The notes: a model not told the origin generated them from the sequence alone. Positions 19,610 to 29,066 are shown, counted from the stretch's first letter. The stretch: 64,000 nucleotides of DNA from Peribacillus muralis (GCF_001645685.2 NZ_CP017080.1:982001-1046000); one strand, 5' to 3'. Program-made: numbers and translations.

Positions 19610-20431
19610 TTAATTTTTAAGTGTCGTTTCTTGAATGCGTTCTAAAATCCGTCTTTTCCTATACAGCATGATACCTGTATCAGCCATATCGGCAATCATG
19701 GAGCGATTGGTGATGGCGCCAAAAATCATTCCCGCAATCGGAACGATTTGCAAAAGCTTTTTCCAGCCAAACTGATCACGATATGTATATACAACTTCCC
19801 GCCAGCCTTGCAGCTCCGAGGCCATTTTCCTGTTTGACTCGGATTCAGGGAGGTCCATTTTTGACAATTCCTCTAATATGGCCCTTTTTCCAACAACATC
19901 AGACGTTGTGAATTGGAGGCATTTGACGATGAAAATCCGTTCTTGACGGATACGGGGATCGAAGCCATAAGTGATGGCGATATCCTGAAGGATTTTGATC
20001 GACATGCCCAGAAGAAGGGGAATATCGATGGCTAAGGTGAAAATTCCTCCTATACCGGTAGTGGCGCCTTGAACCGTTGCCAATTTGCTGCCGGAGTTTT
20101 TGATATCGTGACTCACGCTATCCATGACATCGAGCGGCAAGCTTGAAACATCATTTAAGTCCTTAATGTTCATTTCAGGACTTTTGGCTTGCAACTTACC
20201 GATAATATTGGTCTCTTTCGTTAAATATTTTCCGCCAGTCTGAATGTAGCTGCCGATTTCATCGAGCATGATACCCAATTTATTCTGGATGAAGCTGGGT
20301 GTCAATTTATCCAATAGCTTGAAGGGAAGTCGTCCGATTCTTTCCCAAAACCAAAGCCCCTTTTGATCCTTCTCCCATTTTTCAATGGTTTGTAGTTCTT
20401 TCTCAAGCGCTTCTGTTGTTTCGAGGTTCAT
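19610..20431 (-). CDS. EcsC family protein
   Basis: A 273-residue protein of the EcsC domain family, known from the B. subtilis ecsABC exporter locus, function unclear. It has a charged N-terminal part (1-60), a hydrophobic stretch (TGIGGIFTLAIDIPLLLGMSIK, about 127-148) and a second one (IVPIAGMIFGAITNRSMIADMADTGIMLYRKRR, about 229-261) typical of the family. No ecsAB genes are nearby. It lies between ald and the adeR-like gene in the same direction, so all three may be co-transcribed. The ribosome site (AAAGGTTGG) is imperfect. Confidence 0.8.
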   Translation of the reverse strand: MNLETTEALEKELQTIEKWEKDQKGLWFWERIGRLPFKLLDKLTPSFIQNKLGIMLDEIGSYIQTGGKYLTKETNIIGKLQAKSPEMNIKDLNDVSSLPLDVMDSVSHDIKNSGSKLATVQGATTGIGGIFTLAIDIPLLLGMSIKILQDIAITYGFDPRIRQERIFIVKCLQFTTSDVVGKRAILEELSKMDLPESESNRKMASELQGWREVVYTYRDQFGWKKLLQIVPIAGMIFGAITNRSMIADMADTGIMLYRKRRILERIQETTLKN

Positions 20432-20478
20432 AAGACCAACCTTTCCATGCTTCTAGTATCTCCATATCAGGGAATATT

Positions 20479-21738
20479 TCATGAATTTTTCTTGAAATAT
20501 TCATCATATTGATCTAATTTAATATTAAGGAATAGTGACATTTTTTGTATTGGGTCTTTTAATCGAATGGTTCCCACTTCGGAAATTCGCTTTAAACGGT
20601 AATTCAATGTATTCACATGAATATGAAGGTTCCTCGAAGCCTCGTTTGGGTTACAGTCTTTCTCCAAGTAAACGGTAAGTGTTTGCAGCAGCTCGGTCTG
20701 GTTCTTCCTATCATATGCTTTTAATCTTAAAATGGCTGGATGGGCATGACGCTGTTTATTCCCTGCGAGCGCTTCAATCATTTGGAACATTCCAAGCTCT
20801 TCATGATGGACGATGAGCTTCATATCATCAGGGAAAATATTCTTCATTCTTAAGGTGTATTTTGACTCCTCGTAGCTTGATTTAACATCCAAAAAGTTTT
20901 TATACGTATTGCCAGCTGTACCTAGGATATGCTCTACACCGAATCGCTGTTTCATTTCCAGGATGAAAAAGGGAATGAAATCATACAAAGATGCAGTAAA
21001 GAAAGAACTGTTTTCCTCGTTGGCACCTGCGAAAAGAATGAGCTTATTTTGGTCGATGGCAAAAAGGGAACTGTTTATCTTTTGCGTAGTCGTTAGCATG
21101 TAAGATATGTATCGTTCCACTTCACGATTGATCTCCTTAGGAAATTCAAATACCAATATTGAAAAAACAACAGGAACATGTAGCGAAAATTTCGTGAAGT
21201 TTTCAATTACTTCCGATTCGTCTTGGTAGTGTCCGGTCAATAGCCGCCATAGGAATTCCTGATGACCCGCTTCTTTCCTTTTCTTTTTCAGCTGCAATTG
21301 CTGTAATTGATTCTTTGCCTCCTTCGCCGCAATTTGAAGAAATTCCATATCTTCATCGGAGAACGGTGCATGGACCTCTAGGGCCCAGATGAAACCAAGG
21401 ACTTCATTGTTTTTTCGAATGGAAACCGCTGCCCTATTACCTAAGCCAACATCATTAATGGCCCCGATTTTGATGGGGGCATCCTCTTTCAATAAAGCAG
21501 GGATGATGCCGTCTTTCCATAAACTATTGATGACCTTTTCAGGGACGCGTCTACCGATGATGGTCATGATGCGCGCCTGATCGGTGGTATCATCGTGTGT
21601 GCTATATGCAATTAAACGGTGGTTACCGTCCTCGATTGTAATGGGACAACCTAAAACCGAACTGATTCTATCGGCAAACTCCATCATATCTCCATAAAGG
21701 TCTTTAAAAATATCTCTATTTTTTTCGAATTCCTTCAT
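20479..21738 (-). CDS. adeR: PucR-type transcriptional activator, probable AdeR
   Basis: A 419-residue regulator with a GAF-like sensory region (about 10-140), a central GGDEF-like degenerate segment and a C-terminal PucR HTH (about 345-410, containing CNPNEASRNLHIHVNTLNYR and LKRISEVGTIRLKDP). From established work, B. subtilis AdeR is a PucR-type activator of ald and sits next to it; here one EcsC gene intervenes. The assignment is by family and context. GAGGGG precedes the ATG by 11 bases. Confidence 0.8.
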   Translation of the reverse strand: MKEFEKNRDIFKDLYGDMMEFADRISSVLGCPITIEDGNHRLIAYSTHDDTTDQARIMTIIGRRVPEKVINSLWKDGIIPALLKEDAPIKIGAINDVGLGNRAAVSIRKNNEVLGFIWALEVHAPFSDEDMEFLQIAAKEAKNQLQQLQLKKKRKEAGHQEFLWRLLTGHYQDESEVIENFTKFSLHVPVVFSILVFEFPKEINREVERYISYMLTTTQKINSSLFAIDQNKLILFAGANEENSSFFTASLYDFIPFFILEMKQRFGVEHILGTAGNTYKNFLDVKSSYEESKYTLRMKNIFPDDMKLIVHHEELGMFQMIEALAGNKQRHAHPAILRLKAYDRKNQTELLQTLTVYLEKDCNPNEASRNLHIHVNTLNYRLKRISEVGTIRLKDPIQKMSLFLNIKLDQYDEYFKKNS

Positions 21739-21846
21739 ATCTATTTTTGCCCCTCGCTAAAAAAATTCCTTCTCCTTGAATTTTAAACGATTTTTTCTGA
21801 ATAAGCATGGATTATTTCCTTAACGCAACGGTGCTTTGGTGTGAAA

Positions 21847-21890
21847 AACATAAAATCCCTACCGATTTAAACCGGAAGGGATTTTATGTT
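21847..21890. terminator. Terminator of the DUF47-pit operon
   Basis: AACATAAAATCCCT pairs with AGGGATTTTATGTT and an inner CCG/CGG. T-runs follow on both strands. It lies just past the stop of pit and upstream of the adeR-like gene. Confidence 0.85.
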
Positions 21891-21893
21891 TTT

Positions 21894-22892
21894 TTAGAAT
21901 AGAAAATTAATTAAGTAATAAATCAAACCTGCCAAAGTGGCAGAGATGGGAATGGTAATGAACCATGTAACAATCATTCTTCTTGCCGTTCCCCATTTTA
22001 CACCTTTGACACGATGCGCTGATCCAACACCAAGGATTGAAGATGAAATAACATGGGTTGTACTGACGGGCATGTGTATCACGGTCGCACCGAATATGAT
22101 GAAGGCTCCAGTTAAATCCGCTGCAACACCATTAACAGGGCGGATTTTCATGATCTTGCCGCCAACCGTTTTAATGATTTTCCATCCGCCGACGGAAGTT
22201 CCAAGTCCCATTGCTAGCGCACAGGAAAATTGAACCCAGAAGGGGATATCGGTACTTGATGCATAACCATTTGCAATTAGGGCCATCGTGATGATACCCA
22301 TCGCTTTTTGAGCGTCATTCGTTCCGTGGGTATACGATTGAAGGGCTGCTGTAGCAATCTGTATAGTACGGAATTTTTGGTTTGTTTTTGTCAAGTTATT
22401 ATTTTTAAAGACGACTTTAAAGATGCTGTATACGATAAACCCGATTGCAAAAGCAATTAGCGGGGAGAAAATCAAAGCTTGAAGAATTTTTAAGAAACCT
22501 TCCCATTTTATGCCGGAGAAACCAGCTGCAGCAATGGCCGCACCTGCAATTGAACCGATCAATGCGTGGGAGGAGCTGCTTGGTATCCCGTAATACCAAG
22601 TAAGTAGGTTCCATATAATAGCGGCAAGCAAAGCTGCCAGGATTACATAAGAACCATTCGGAAGTGTGAACGGATCGACGATATCCTTCGTAATCGTCTT
22701 TGCTACGCCAGTGAATGTCATGGCTCCGACGAAATTCATGATGGCTGCCATGATAATGGCATGCCTAGGCTTCATAGCCTTAGTTGAAACGGCAGTCGCT
22801 ATAGCATTGGCTGTATCATGAAATCCATTGATGAAGTCAAATGCTAAGGCGAAGAAAACGATTAATATTGTCAGAATTAATAAAGTATCCAT
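21894..22892 (-). CDS. pit: PiT family inorganic phosphate transporter (copy 1)
   Basis: Low-affinity cation-coupled phosphate permease, 332 residues, about ten membrane segments. The two PiT signature repeats are visible: FDFINGFHDTANAIATAVST near the N-terminus and the C-terminal VNGVAADLTGAFIIF followed by HMPVSTTHVISSSILGVG. It lies 16 bases after the DUF47 gene, an arrangement known in Bacillus as ykaA-pit. A close paralogue lies at 24174-25172. PhoP-box-like repeats sit upstream of the operon. Confidence 0.92.
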   Translation of the reverse strand: MDTLLILTILIVFFALAFDFINGFHDTANAIATAVSTKAMKPRHAIIMAAIMNFVGAMTFTGVAKTITKDIVDPFTLPNGSYVILAALLAAIIWNLLTWYYGIPSSSSHALIGSIAGAAIAAAGFSGIKWEGFLKILQALIFSPLIAFAIGFIVYSIFKVVFKNNNLTKTNQKFRTIQIATAALQSYTHGTNDAQKAMGIITMALIANGYASSTDIPFWVQFSCALAMGLGTSVGGWKIIKTVGGKIMKIRPVNGVAADLTGAFIIFGATVIHMPVSTTHVISSSILGVGSAHRVKGVKWGTARRMIVTWFITIPISATLAGLIYYLINFLF

Positions 22893-22908
22893 TTATAGGG
22901 GGTACTCC

Positions 22909-23529
22909 TTAGGCGTTTTTCATTATGATGGTTTCAAGTGTATTGGCCACTGCTTGACAGTGATCGGCGATTTCTTCTAGGCTTTCGTAAATTTCTTTAT
23001 ATTGGATGATTCTGATTGGATCTTTTTCAACCGTAAACAGGTTTTTGATCGATTGACGTTGAATTCCATCACAAACAGATTCAAGATCTTTAATTTTAAT
23101 TGCATTTTCACGAATCATTGGTAATTTTTTTGTGGAAAGAGTATCTACAGCTATTTCAATTTCATACGTACATTCCTTGATTGCATCGACAAACTTAAGC
23201 ATATACTCGTCAGCATTGACGATCGAGTACATTTCGAATAATGCGGAGCAGTGCTCCAAACCGTCTATGACATCATCCATTCTCATGGTTAGTTCAAGGA
23301 TATCTTCGCGTTCGATAGGCGTGATGAAGGCGTTGTTAAGCTCTTTGATTACGTTATGAACCATTGAATCGCCTTTATGCTCATAGTCTTTCATCTTATC
23401 TGAAAATACTTTTAGATCGGAGATGTTTTTCAGCTTATAATCCGCGAAATAGTCAGCACCTTCTTTAAGGTTTTGAGCGATGTTAAAAAGCATTACTGCG
23501 AATTTGTCTTTTTTTGATTTAAAAGCCAT
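22909..23529 (-). CDS. ykaA: DUF47/PhoU-like partner of Pit
   Basis: A 206-residue alpha-helical, PhoU-like protein of the DUF47 family, usually encoded beside pit genes and thought to modulate phosphate transport. Two related helical halves can be traced (for example LKVFSDKMKDYEHKGDSMVH and LTMRMDDVIDGLEHCSALFE). The start at 23529 has GGGAGG 6 bases upstream. First gene of the operon. Confidence 0.88.
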   Translation of the reverse strand: MAFKSKKDKFAVMLFNIAQNLKEGADYFADYKLKNISDLKVFSDKMKDYEHKGDSMVHNVIKELNNAFITPIEREDILELTMRMDDVIDGLEHCSALFEMYSIVNADEYMLKFVDAIKECTYEIEIAVDTLSTKKLPMIRENAIKIKDLESVCDGIQRQSIKNLFTVEKDPIRIIQYKEIYESLEEIADHCQAVANTLETIIMKNA

Positions 23530-23595
23530 GTTGAAGCCTCCCAATTATTCATGCAATTTACGCACCTAAGTCGTACGCTTAGTATTAACAAGTTG

Positions 23596-23669
23596 ATTGT
23601 AACGAATTCATATACATTCAGGGAAGGTTTTTCGACGAAAATTTACAAAATCTTAATAAAACTTTACAT
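23596..23669 (-). promoter_or_regulatory. PhoP-box-like repeats and shared motif upstream of ykaA-pit
   Basis: On the plus strand TTTACA (23642), TTAATA (23653) and TTTACA (23664) are direct repeats 11 bp apart, the spacing of PhoP boxes (TTHACA-N5). ATTGTAACGAATT at 23596-23608 is exactly repeated before the second pit gene at the same 46-bp offset. The orientation is opposite to the genes, so the regulatory sense is uncertain. Confidence 0.45.
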
Positions 23670-24090
23670 ATGAAAACAAGGATAAGTGAAATATGGGAAT
23701 AAGTTGAAAATGTTGAGTGGGATTTAATGATAAAAACATCTTGGTAAGAATGGCTAACGAGGCAGGGAGCTTGCTCCTCTGGTTTAACCATGGACATGCT
23801 CCAGTAGTTTGTAGAATCATGGAAAGAAGCTTTACCACCGGAATTTACGATTACTACATAATAGATCATGCAAGGAAAAGGTACCAAAAAATATTGATCT
23901 ATAGGAATGCGAAAGATGCCTTTTTTGTCCGGGAATGATATAGGGTAAACCAGGTATATTTCTTTATAGCTGCATCTGCGGTCGTGTGGAAGGGGTAGAC
24001 AATGTGTTTTGTCGGGAGGATTGCCAAGCGGATAAGAAAATAAAGATCGTAAAGCCAAGCTTTGAACTAAAGGCTAAAATGCAAAGTGGA

Positions 24091-24135
24091 TTCTAAAAGG
24101 GGTTCGAAATTTTTTTTTTCGAACCCCTTTAGAAT
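24091..24135. terminator. Terminator of second pit gene
   Basis: TTCTAAAAGGGGTTCGAAA pairs with TTTCGAACCCCTTTAGAA, with one unpaired A in the left arm, around a T-rich loop. Confidence 0.8.
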
Positions 24136-24173
24136 GAAATTTAAAGCCTCTCCATATGGAAAGACAGACGATG

Positions 24174-25172
24174 CTATAAAAACAAGGCGATTATATAATA
24201 AATCATTCCGGCTAATGAAGCGGAAATCGGCAAGGTTATGAACCAGGTGATTAACATGCTTTTAGCCGTACCCCATTTTACCCCTTTGATCCGGTGCGCA
24301 GAACCGACCCCAAGGATGGATGAAGAAATGACATGAGTTGTACTGACGGGCATGTGCAGGAAGGTAGCACCGAAAATGATCGCCGCACCCGTCATATCGG
24401 CAGCAACTCCATTTACCGGTCGGATCTTCATGATTTTTCCGCCGACGGTTTTAATGATTTTCCAGCCTCCTATGGATGTTCCGAGCGCCATAGCTATTGC
24501 ACAGGACAATTGGACCCAGAATGGGACTTCGGAATTTGTGGCATATCCGTTAGCGATTAAGGCCATGGTGATGATACCCATGGATTTTTGGGCATCGTTC
24601 GTTCCGTGTGTGTAGGATTGGACGGCAGCCGTGAGAATTTGTATTCTCCTGAAACGTTTATTGGTTTTTCCTAGGTTGTTGTTTTTGAAAATCACCTTGA
24701 AGATGCTGTACACAATGAACCCAAGCGTAAATGCAAGGATGGGTGAAAGAATCAAGGCTTGAACAATTTTAGTGAATCCACTCCATTTTATCGCATCGAA
24801 CCCACTGGCGACAATGGCCGCCCCAGCTATCGAACCGATAATCGCATGGGAAGAACTGCTTGGAATGCCAAAATACCAGGTAACCAAGTTCCAAGTTATC
24901 GCTGAAAGAAGTGCAGCCAAAATTACATAAGAACCATTATTTAATGTGAATGGATCCACGATATCCTTCGTAATCGTATGTGCTACACCTGTAAAGGTCA
25001 GTGCCCCTAATAAATTCATGGCTGCAGCCATGATGATGGCATGGCGTGGCTTAAGCGCCTTGGTTGATACGGCTGTTGCGATGGCATTCGCCGTATCATG
25101 GAACCCATTGATAAAGTCAAAGACCAAAGCAAAAACGATAATTAACGCGGTTAAGATGAAAATGCTACTCAT
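24174..25172 (-). CDS. PiT family inorganic phosphate transporter (copy 2)
   Basis: 332 residues, same length and closely similar along its whole length to copy 1 at 21894, including FDFINGFHDTANAIATAVST and the C-terminal HMPVSTTHVISSSILGVG repeat. It has no DUF47 partner of its own. The pair looks like a local duplication that kept the promoter region. The two may share the DUF47 protein. Confidence 0.92.
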   Translation of the reverse strand: MSSIFILTALIIVFALVFDFINGFHDTANAIATAVSTKALKPRHAIIMAAAMNLLGALTFTGVAHTITKDIVDPFTLNNGSYVILAALLSAITWNLVTWYFGIPSSSSHAIIGSIAGAAIVASGFDAIKWSGFTKIVQALILSPILAFTLGFIVYSIFKVIFKNNNLGKTNKRFRRIQILTAAVQSYTHGTNDAQKSMGIITMALIANGYATNSEVPFWVQLSCAIAMALGTSIGGWKIIKTVGGKIMKIRPVNGVAADMTGAAIIFGATFLHMPVSTTHVISSSILGVGSAHRIKGVKWGTAKSMLITWFITLPISASLAGMIYYIIALFL

Positions 25173-25342
25173 ACATGGAAGACTCCCTTAATATTCAAAT
25201 ATGTAAAAAATGAATTTTGATTGTAAACAATAAAAGGACGTTGATTCGTTCTGCAACTCCTCATTATTTAGAATGGGGGTTTTACGTTTGATTATTCTTT
25301 AAAGATCGCACCTTCTTTGACTTGTTTTTAAACAACTATTCA

Positions 25343-25405
25343 ATTGTAACGAATTTCTTATCTATAAGGATAGATGTTTCGTCATTTTTTTACAAAATAT
25401 TTAAT
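25343..25405 (-). promoter_or_regulatory. Shared upstream motif of second pit gene
   Basis: ATTGTAACGAATT at 25343-25355 and TTTACAAAA from 25389 occur with the same 46-bp spacing as before ykaA-pit. TTTACA-N5-TTTAAT is a two-repeat PhoP-box-like match. The rest of 25173-25545 shows no gene. Confidence 0.45.
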
Positions 25406-25545
25406 TTAGTGAAGGGTCAAATGGTTAATGTTACCTTTATTCAGACGTATTTTCATTTTAATTGAATCGAAAAGGCAAGGCTTATGGTTAGAAATAGGTG
25501 AAAGGGAGATGTATAATTGGTAAATAAAAGGTTGGGGGAATGAAA

Positions 25546-26376
25546 ATGATTTCAAGCATTGGCGAAACGATCACTCTACAAAATGGGGTTGAAATGCCGC
25601 AATTGGGTTTTGGTGTTTTCAAGGTGAAGAACGGTAACGAAACGGTTGAATCCGTCAAGAAAGCAATCGAAGTAGGATATCGTGCGATTGATACTGCAGC
25701 CATTTATGAAAATGAAGAAGGCGTTGGACAGGCAATCTCCGAGTGTGGAGTGCCTCGTGAAGATTTGTTCATTACATCTAAAGTGTGGAATACGGAGCAA
25801 GGATACGAAACGACTCTTCAAGCATTTGATGATAGCTTGAAACGGCTTGGCTTAGATTACTTGGATTTATATTTGATTCACTGGCCGGGCAAAGATAAAT
25901 ACTTGGATACATGGAGGGCTTTGGAAAAGCTTTATAAGGATGGAAAAGTGAGATCGATTGGCGTAAGTAATTTCCATATTCATCATTTGGAAGATTTACT
26001 TGCGAACTGTGAAGTGAAACCAGTCGTCAACCAAATTGAATTGCATCCCCTTTTGACTCAAGGTGAAATCCGTGATTACTGTGAAAAAAATGAAATCAAG
26101 GTGGAAGCATGGAGCCCGCTAGGCAGGGGAAATCTATTGGAAGAGCCGACAATTAATCATATTGCGAAAAAGCATGGGAAAAGCTCAGCGCAAGTGTTAA
26201 TAAGATGGCATCTGCAGCATGATATCGTCGTTATACCTAAATCCATCACACCGGCTCGAATTGAGGAGAATGCCCAGGTGTTTGACTTTTCATTGAGCCT
26301 TAACGAAATGAATCAAATCGATTCCTTGAACAAAAATGAACGATTCGGAAGCAATCCGGATGAGGTTTTGTTTTAA
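25546..26376 (+). CDS. Aldo/keto reductase (YvgN/YtbE-like)
   Basis: NADPH-dependent reductase of aldehydes and ketones, 276 residues, TIM barrel. The catalytic tetrad is visible: Asp in AIDTAAIYEN, Tyr in the same segment, Lys in TSKVWNTEQ and His in LIHWPGK. VIPKSITPARIEEN is the NADP-binding segment. The family includes Bacillus methylglyoxal/glyoxal reductases, the likeliest role. ATG 25546 is preferred (GGGGG 7 bases upstream) over ATG 25540 (1 base). Single gene. Confidence 0.9.
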   Translation: MISSIGETITLQNGVEMPQLGFGVFKVKNGNETVESVKKAIEVGYRAIDTAAIYENEEGVGQAISECGVPREDLFITSKVWNTEQGYETTLQAFDDSLKRLGLDYLDLYLIHWPGKDKYLDTWRALEKLYKDGKVRSIGVSNFHIHHLEDLLANCEVKPVVNQIELHPLLTQGEIRDYCEKNEIKVEAWSPLGRGNLLEEPTINHIAKKHGKSSAQVLIRWHLQHDIVVIPKSITPARIEENAQVFDFSLSLNEMNQIDSLNKNERFGSNPDEVLF

Positions 26377-26398
26377 AGACGATTCGGTAATAAATGGG

Positions 26399-26424
26399 AG
26401 GATGACCCATTAAGTGGGCATCCT
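26399..26424 (+). terminator. Hairpin after aldo/keto reductase gene
   Basis: AGGATGACCCA pairs with TGGGCATCCT with a bulge; no T-tract follows directly. The stronger terminator is the next element. Confidence 0.5.
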
Positions 26425-26430
26425 CATATA

Positions 26431-26477
26431 CTGTAGACAACAACTCGAAAGTAATGGAGTTTGTCTGCAGTTTTTTT
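26431..26477 (+). terminator. Dispersed terminator hairpin, copy 2 of 3
   Basis: CTGTAGACAA-CA-ACTC pairs with GAGTTTGTCTGCAG, with a two-base insertion in the left arm relative to the other copies, followed by seven T. Confidence 0.8.
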
Positions 26478-27046
26478 AGGTTTTAATAGTAACGTTCACT
26501 ACATGTTGCATTAGTAAGAATACTGACCTTCCAATGCAGGCCCTCGCTTAATCAAGGTGCCCATGAGGGAACACCTCCCAAGAACGCCATAGACTGAAGT
26601 GAGGGGATGTCCAGCTTAGGGACATGCCCTTTCTTTTAACATAAGGACATATTTGAGGAAGTTCCTGCTTATACTAATTATGTAACGAAAATAAGCGTAT
26701 TATATACCCGTTCACCCCATCTAATAACCTTGTTTTAATTGCCAAATATATTTTTAAGAAATGAGGTTTTAGATTATAGAAACGGGGAAAATAATGAGTA
26801 CAACGGCAAACAAAAAGAAAACACACTAACACATCGAGGAGTGCCAATCAGTTACTCAGGGGCTATGGCTAGCTAACTTTACCCACTAACTAAAACATTC
26901 ACATTCATTAGATATTGTGCATAACCGGCATCATACCATTTGAATGTAAAGTTAAAGAACTGAATAGGCAGGACTTAGTAACGTAAAGAGATTTCTTGGA
27001 GTTTTGCTGTAGATTAAAAACAATAATTTGAAGGAGGAAATATATT
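26478..27046. other. Intergenic region, no gene seen
   Basis: No supportable frame. A GC-richer piece at 26535-26600 (GGCCCTCGC...GTGCCCATGAGGG) can fold but has no T-tract. GAAGGAGG just before 27047 is the ribosome site of the next gene. Confidence 0.4.
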
Positions 27047-27301
27047 ATGGGATTTTTATGGTCATTAATTATCGGAGGTATCATTGGTTGGTTAGCAGGT
27101 ATGATCGTTGGACGTGACGTACCATTTGGAATTATCGGTAACATTATTGCAGGTTTCGTCGGTGCATGGTTAGGTTCATTGATTCTAGGAACTTGGGGCC
27201 CTTCAGTAGCAGACTTCGCTATCATTCCGGCATTGATTGGAGCAATCGTATTTGTCTTCATCTTAAGCCTTATCTTAAAAGGCATGAGAAAAGCATCATA
27301 A
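27047..27301 (+). CDS. GlsB/YeaQ/YmgE family membrane protein
   Basis: An 84-residue, very hydrophobic, glycine-rich protein with three membrane segments. GGIIGWLAGMIVGRDVPFGI and NIIAGFVGAWLG are the transglycosylase-associated (YeaQ/YmgE) family signature. Members are general-stress proteins of unknown biochemical role. A perfect AAGGAGG ribosome site precedes it. Single gene with strong terminators; no sigma-B promoter was evident to me. Confidence 0.88.
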   Translation: MGFLWSLIIGGIIGWLAGMIVGRDVPFGIIGNIIAGFVGAWLGSLILGTWGPSVADFAIIPALIGAIVFVFILSLILKGMRKAS

Positions 27302-27322
27302 TAACTAAATGAAGCGACAACC

Positions 27323-27358
27323 AAGATTGTAGAGTAACTTTCTCTACAATCTTTTTTT
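27323..27358 (+). terminator. Terminator of YeaQ-family gene
   Basis: AAGATTGTAGAG pairs perfectly with CTCTACAATCTT, followed by seven T. Confidence 0.9.
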
Positions 27359-27364
27359 GTGCCT

Positions 27365-27398
27365 CAACATCCAGACCGGGATGTTGTTCGGTTTTTTT
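27365..27398 (+). terminator. Second terminator-like hairpin
   Basis: CAACATCC pairs with GGATGTTG, then TTCGG and seven T. Confidence 0.65.
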
Positions 27399-27471
27399 AT
27401 GCCCCACAAGTTGAAGATGAATAATCTTACAAGGCAGCAAACCATTATTTGCATCGAAGAAACGATTAAGG

Positions 27472-27499
27472 GCCAAACTCCACAGGTGTTTGGCTTTTT
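27472..27499 (+). terminator. Third terminator-like hairpin
   Basis: GCCAAAC pairs with GTTTGGC, then CTTTTTA. It lies 117 bases before the next ATG and could act as an attenuator in that gene's leader. Confidence 0.5.
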
Positions 27500-27615
27500 A
27501 TTGATGGCTGGCTGGTTCATCAATGTAAAACAGGGGGGCATTTTAACATATATATCACATATCATATACAGTTGCATTTTTAAAATCATTAACTTCGTAA
27601 GAAGGAGTGTGGTAT

Positions 27616-28959
27616 ATGGGATCGACACAATTAACAGGGCGGATAATCTTTAAAGGGGACCCGGGTTATAAAAAAGCAATTAAGAATTGGAACCCTTATG
27701 TTGATGCCCTTCCTCTTGTATTTGTTTTTGCACAAAATTCCTTCGATGTAAGTAATGCTATTAAATGGGCTCGTGAGAATAAAGTGCCCTTGCGTGTCAG
27801 AAGCGGACGCCATGCTCTAGATAAGGACCTCTCAGTGGTAAACGGAGGTATCGTCATTGATGTGAGTGATATGAAAAAAGTTCGTTTGAATAAATTAAAG
27901 GAGATTGCAACCGTTCAAACAGGAGTTAACGTCGGTCCGCTTGTAAAGGGATTAGCTCGGGAAGGCTTTATGGCTCCGTTTGGAGATAGCCCAACAGTAG
28001 GAATCGGAGGTATTACGATGGGCGGCGGATTTGGAGTACTCTCACGATCGATTGGCCTTATAAGTGATAACCTTCTTGCACTGGAAACGGTGGACGCCAA
28101 AGGCAGGATCATTCAGGCGAATGAAGACTGCAATGAGGATCTACTATGGGCTTCAAGAGGTGGCGGAGGCGGTAATTTTGGCTATAATACCGAATACACT
28201 TTTAAAGTTCGCCGTGCCCCGAAAACTGCAACCGTCTTCAATATTATTTGGCCGTGGGAACAATTGGAAACAGTGTTTAGAGCTTGGCAAGGTTGGGCAC
28301 CGTTTGTAGATGAACGATTAGGATGCATACTCGAAATATTCAGCAAAGTAAATGGTCTTTGTCATGCAGAAGGTATTTTCTTAGGTTCAAAAGCTGAGCT
28401 GATAAAATTATTAAAACCCTTAACAAATACTGGAACCCCAACTAAAATAGATATAGAAACATTACTTTATCCAGATGCTATCGATTTCTTGGATCCTGAT
28501 GAACCAATCCCTGGTAGATCTGATCAGAATGTTAAATTCTCATCGGCTTGGGGACTTAATCTTTGGCCGGATGAACCCATTTCCATAATGAAGGAATTTT
28601 TGGAAAAGGCGACAGGGACAGAATCGAATTTCTTTTTTCTGAATTGGGGTGGAGCTATAAGCAAAGTACCTAGCACCCATACCGCTTTTTTTTGGCGCAG
28701 CCCTTTGTTTTATACGGAATGGAATGCTAGCTGGGAAAAAAGATCACAAGAAGCCCTGAATCTTGCATCAGTTGAAAAAGTACGTAAGTTGATGAAGCCC
28801 TATGTAAAAGGTTCATATGTTAATGTTCCAGACCAAAATATTAAAAAATTTGGAAAAGCCTATTACGGCTCAAACTTTGCCAGACTTCAAAAAGTAAAGG
28901 CTAAATATGATCGTAAAAATTTATTTCATTTTCCTCAAAGCATACCACCTAAAACATAA
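27616..28959 (+). CDS. FAD-dependent oxidase with BBE domain
   Basis: Berberine-bridge-type flavin oxidase of 447 residues, related to B. subtilis YgaK. FAD_binding_4 covers about 35-180, with RSGRHALDKD carrying the histidine expected to bind FAD covalently. GIGGITMGGGFGVLSRSIGL lacks the cysteine used for the second covalent link, so binding is probably mono-covalent. The C-terminal BBE segment (KAYYGSNFARLQKVKAKYD) is intact. No signal peptide. The ATG at 27616 is preferred to the GTG at 27607 because AAGGAG ends at 27607. Substrate (sugar, amino acid derivative or other alcohol) unknown. Confidence 0.85.
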   Translation: MGSTQLTGRIIFKGDPGYKKAIKNWNPYVDALPLVFVFAQNSFDVSNAIKWARENKVPLRVRSGRHALDKDLSVVNGGIVIDVSDMKKVRLNKLKEIATVQTGVNVGPLVKGLAREGFMAPFGDSPTVGIGGITMGGGFGVLSRSIGLISDNLLALETVDAKGRIIQANEDCNEDLLWASRGGGGGNFGYNTEYTFKVRRAPKTATVFNIIWPWEQLETVFRAWQGWAPFVDERLGCILEIFSKVNGLCHAEGIFLGSKAELIKLLKPLTNTGTPTKIDIETLLYPDAIDFLDPDEPIPGRSDQNVKFSSAWGLNLWPDEPISIMKEFLEKATGTESNFFFLNWGGAISKVPSTHTAFFWRSPLFYTEWNASWEKRSQEALNLASVEKVRKLMKPYVKGSYVNVPDQNIKKFGKAYYGSNFARLQKVKAKYDRKNLFHFPQSIPPKT

Positions 28960-29038
28960 TACCAATATTTGTATGTATCATACATTTTTTTTTAGGAAAG
29001 CGCGGGCGGAACCTATTTTCAATGAAGAAATTCAATTC

Positions 29039-29066
29039 ACACCGTTCCGTAATGGAACGGTGTTTT
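29039..29066. terminator. Shared terminator of convergent genes
   Basis: ACACCGTTCC pairs with GGAACGGTGT over a 5-base loop; TTTTC follows on plus. Confidence 0.75.

Larger units (their letters stand above)
23530..24173. other. Intergenic region between the two pit loci
   Basis: Contains the ykaA-pit promoter region and the second pit gene's terminator (24091-24135). A plus-strand frame of 73 codons (23717-23938) looks mildly protein-like but has no ribosome site or recognisable domain; an opposing 146-codon frame is its shadow. I call neither. Confidence 0.4.

Noticed and set aside
23618..24058. 146-codon minus-strand frame between the pit loci.
   Set aside because: No start signal and its composition is that of a shadow frame; it overlaps an equally unsupported plus-strand frame.
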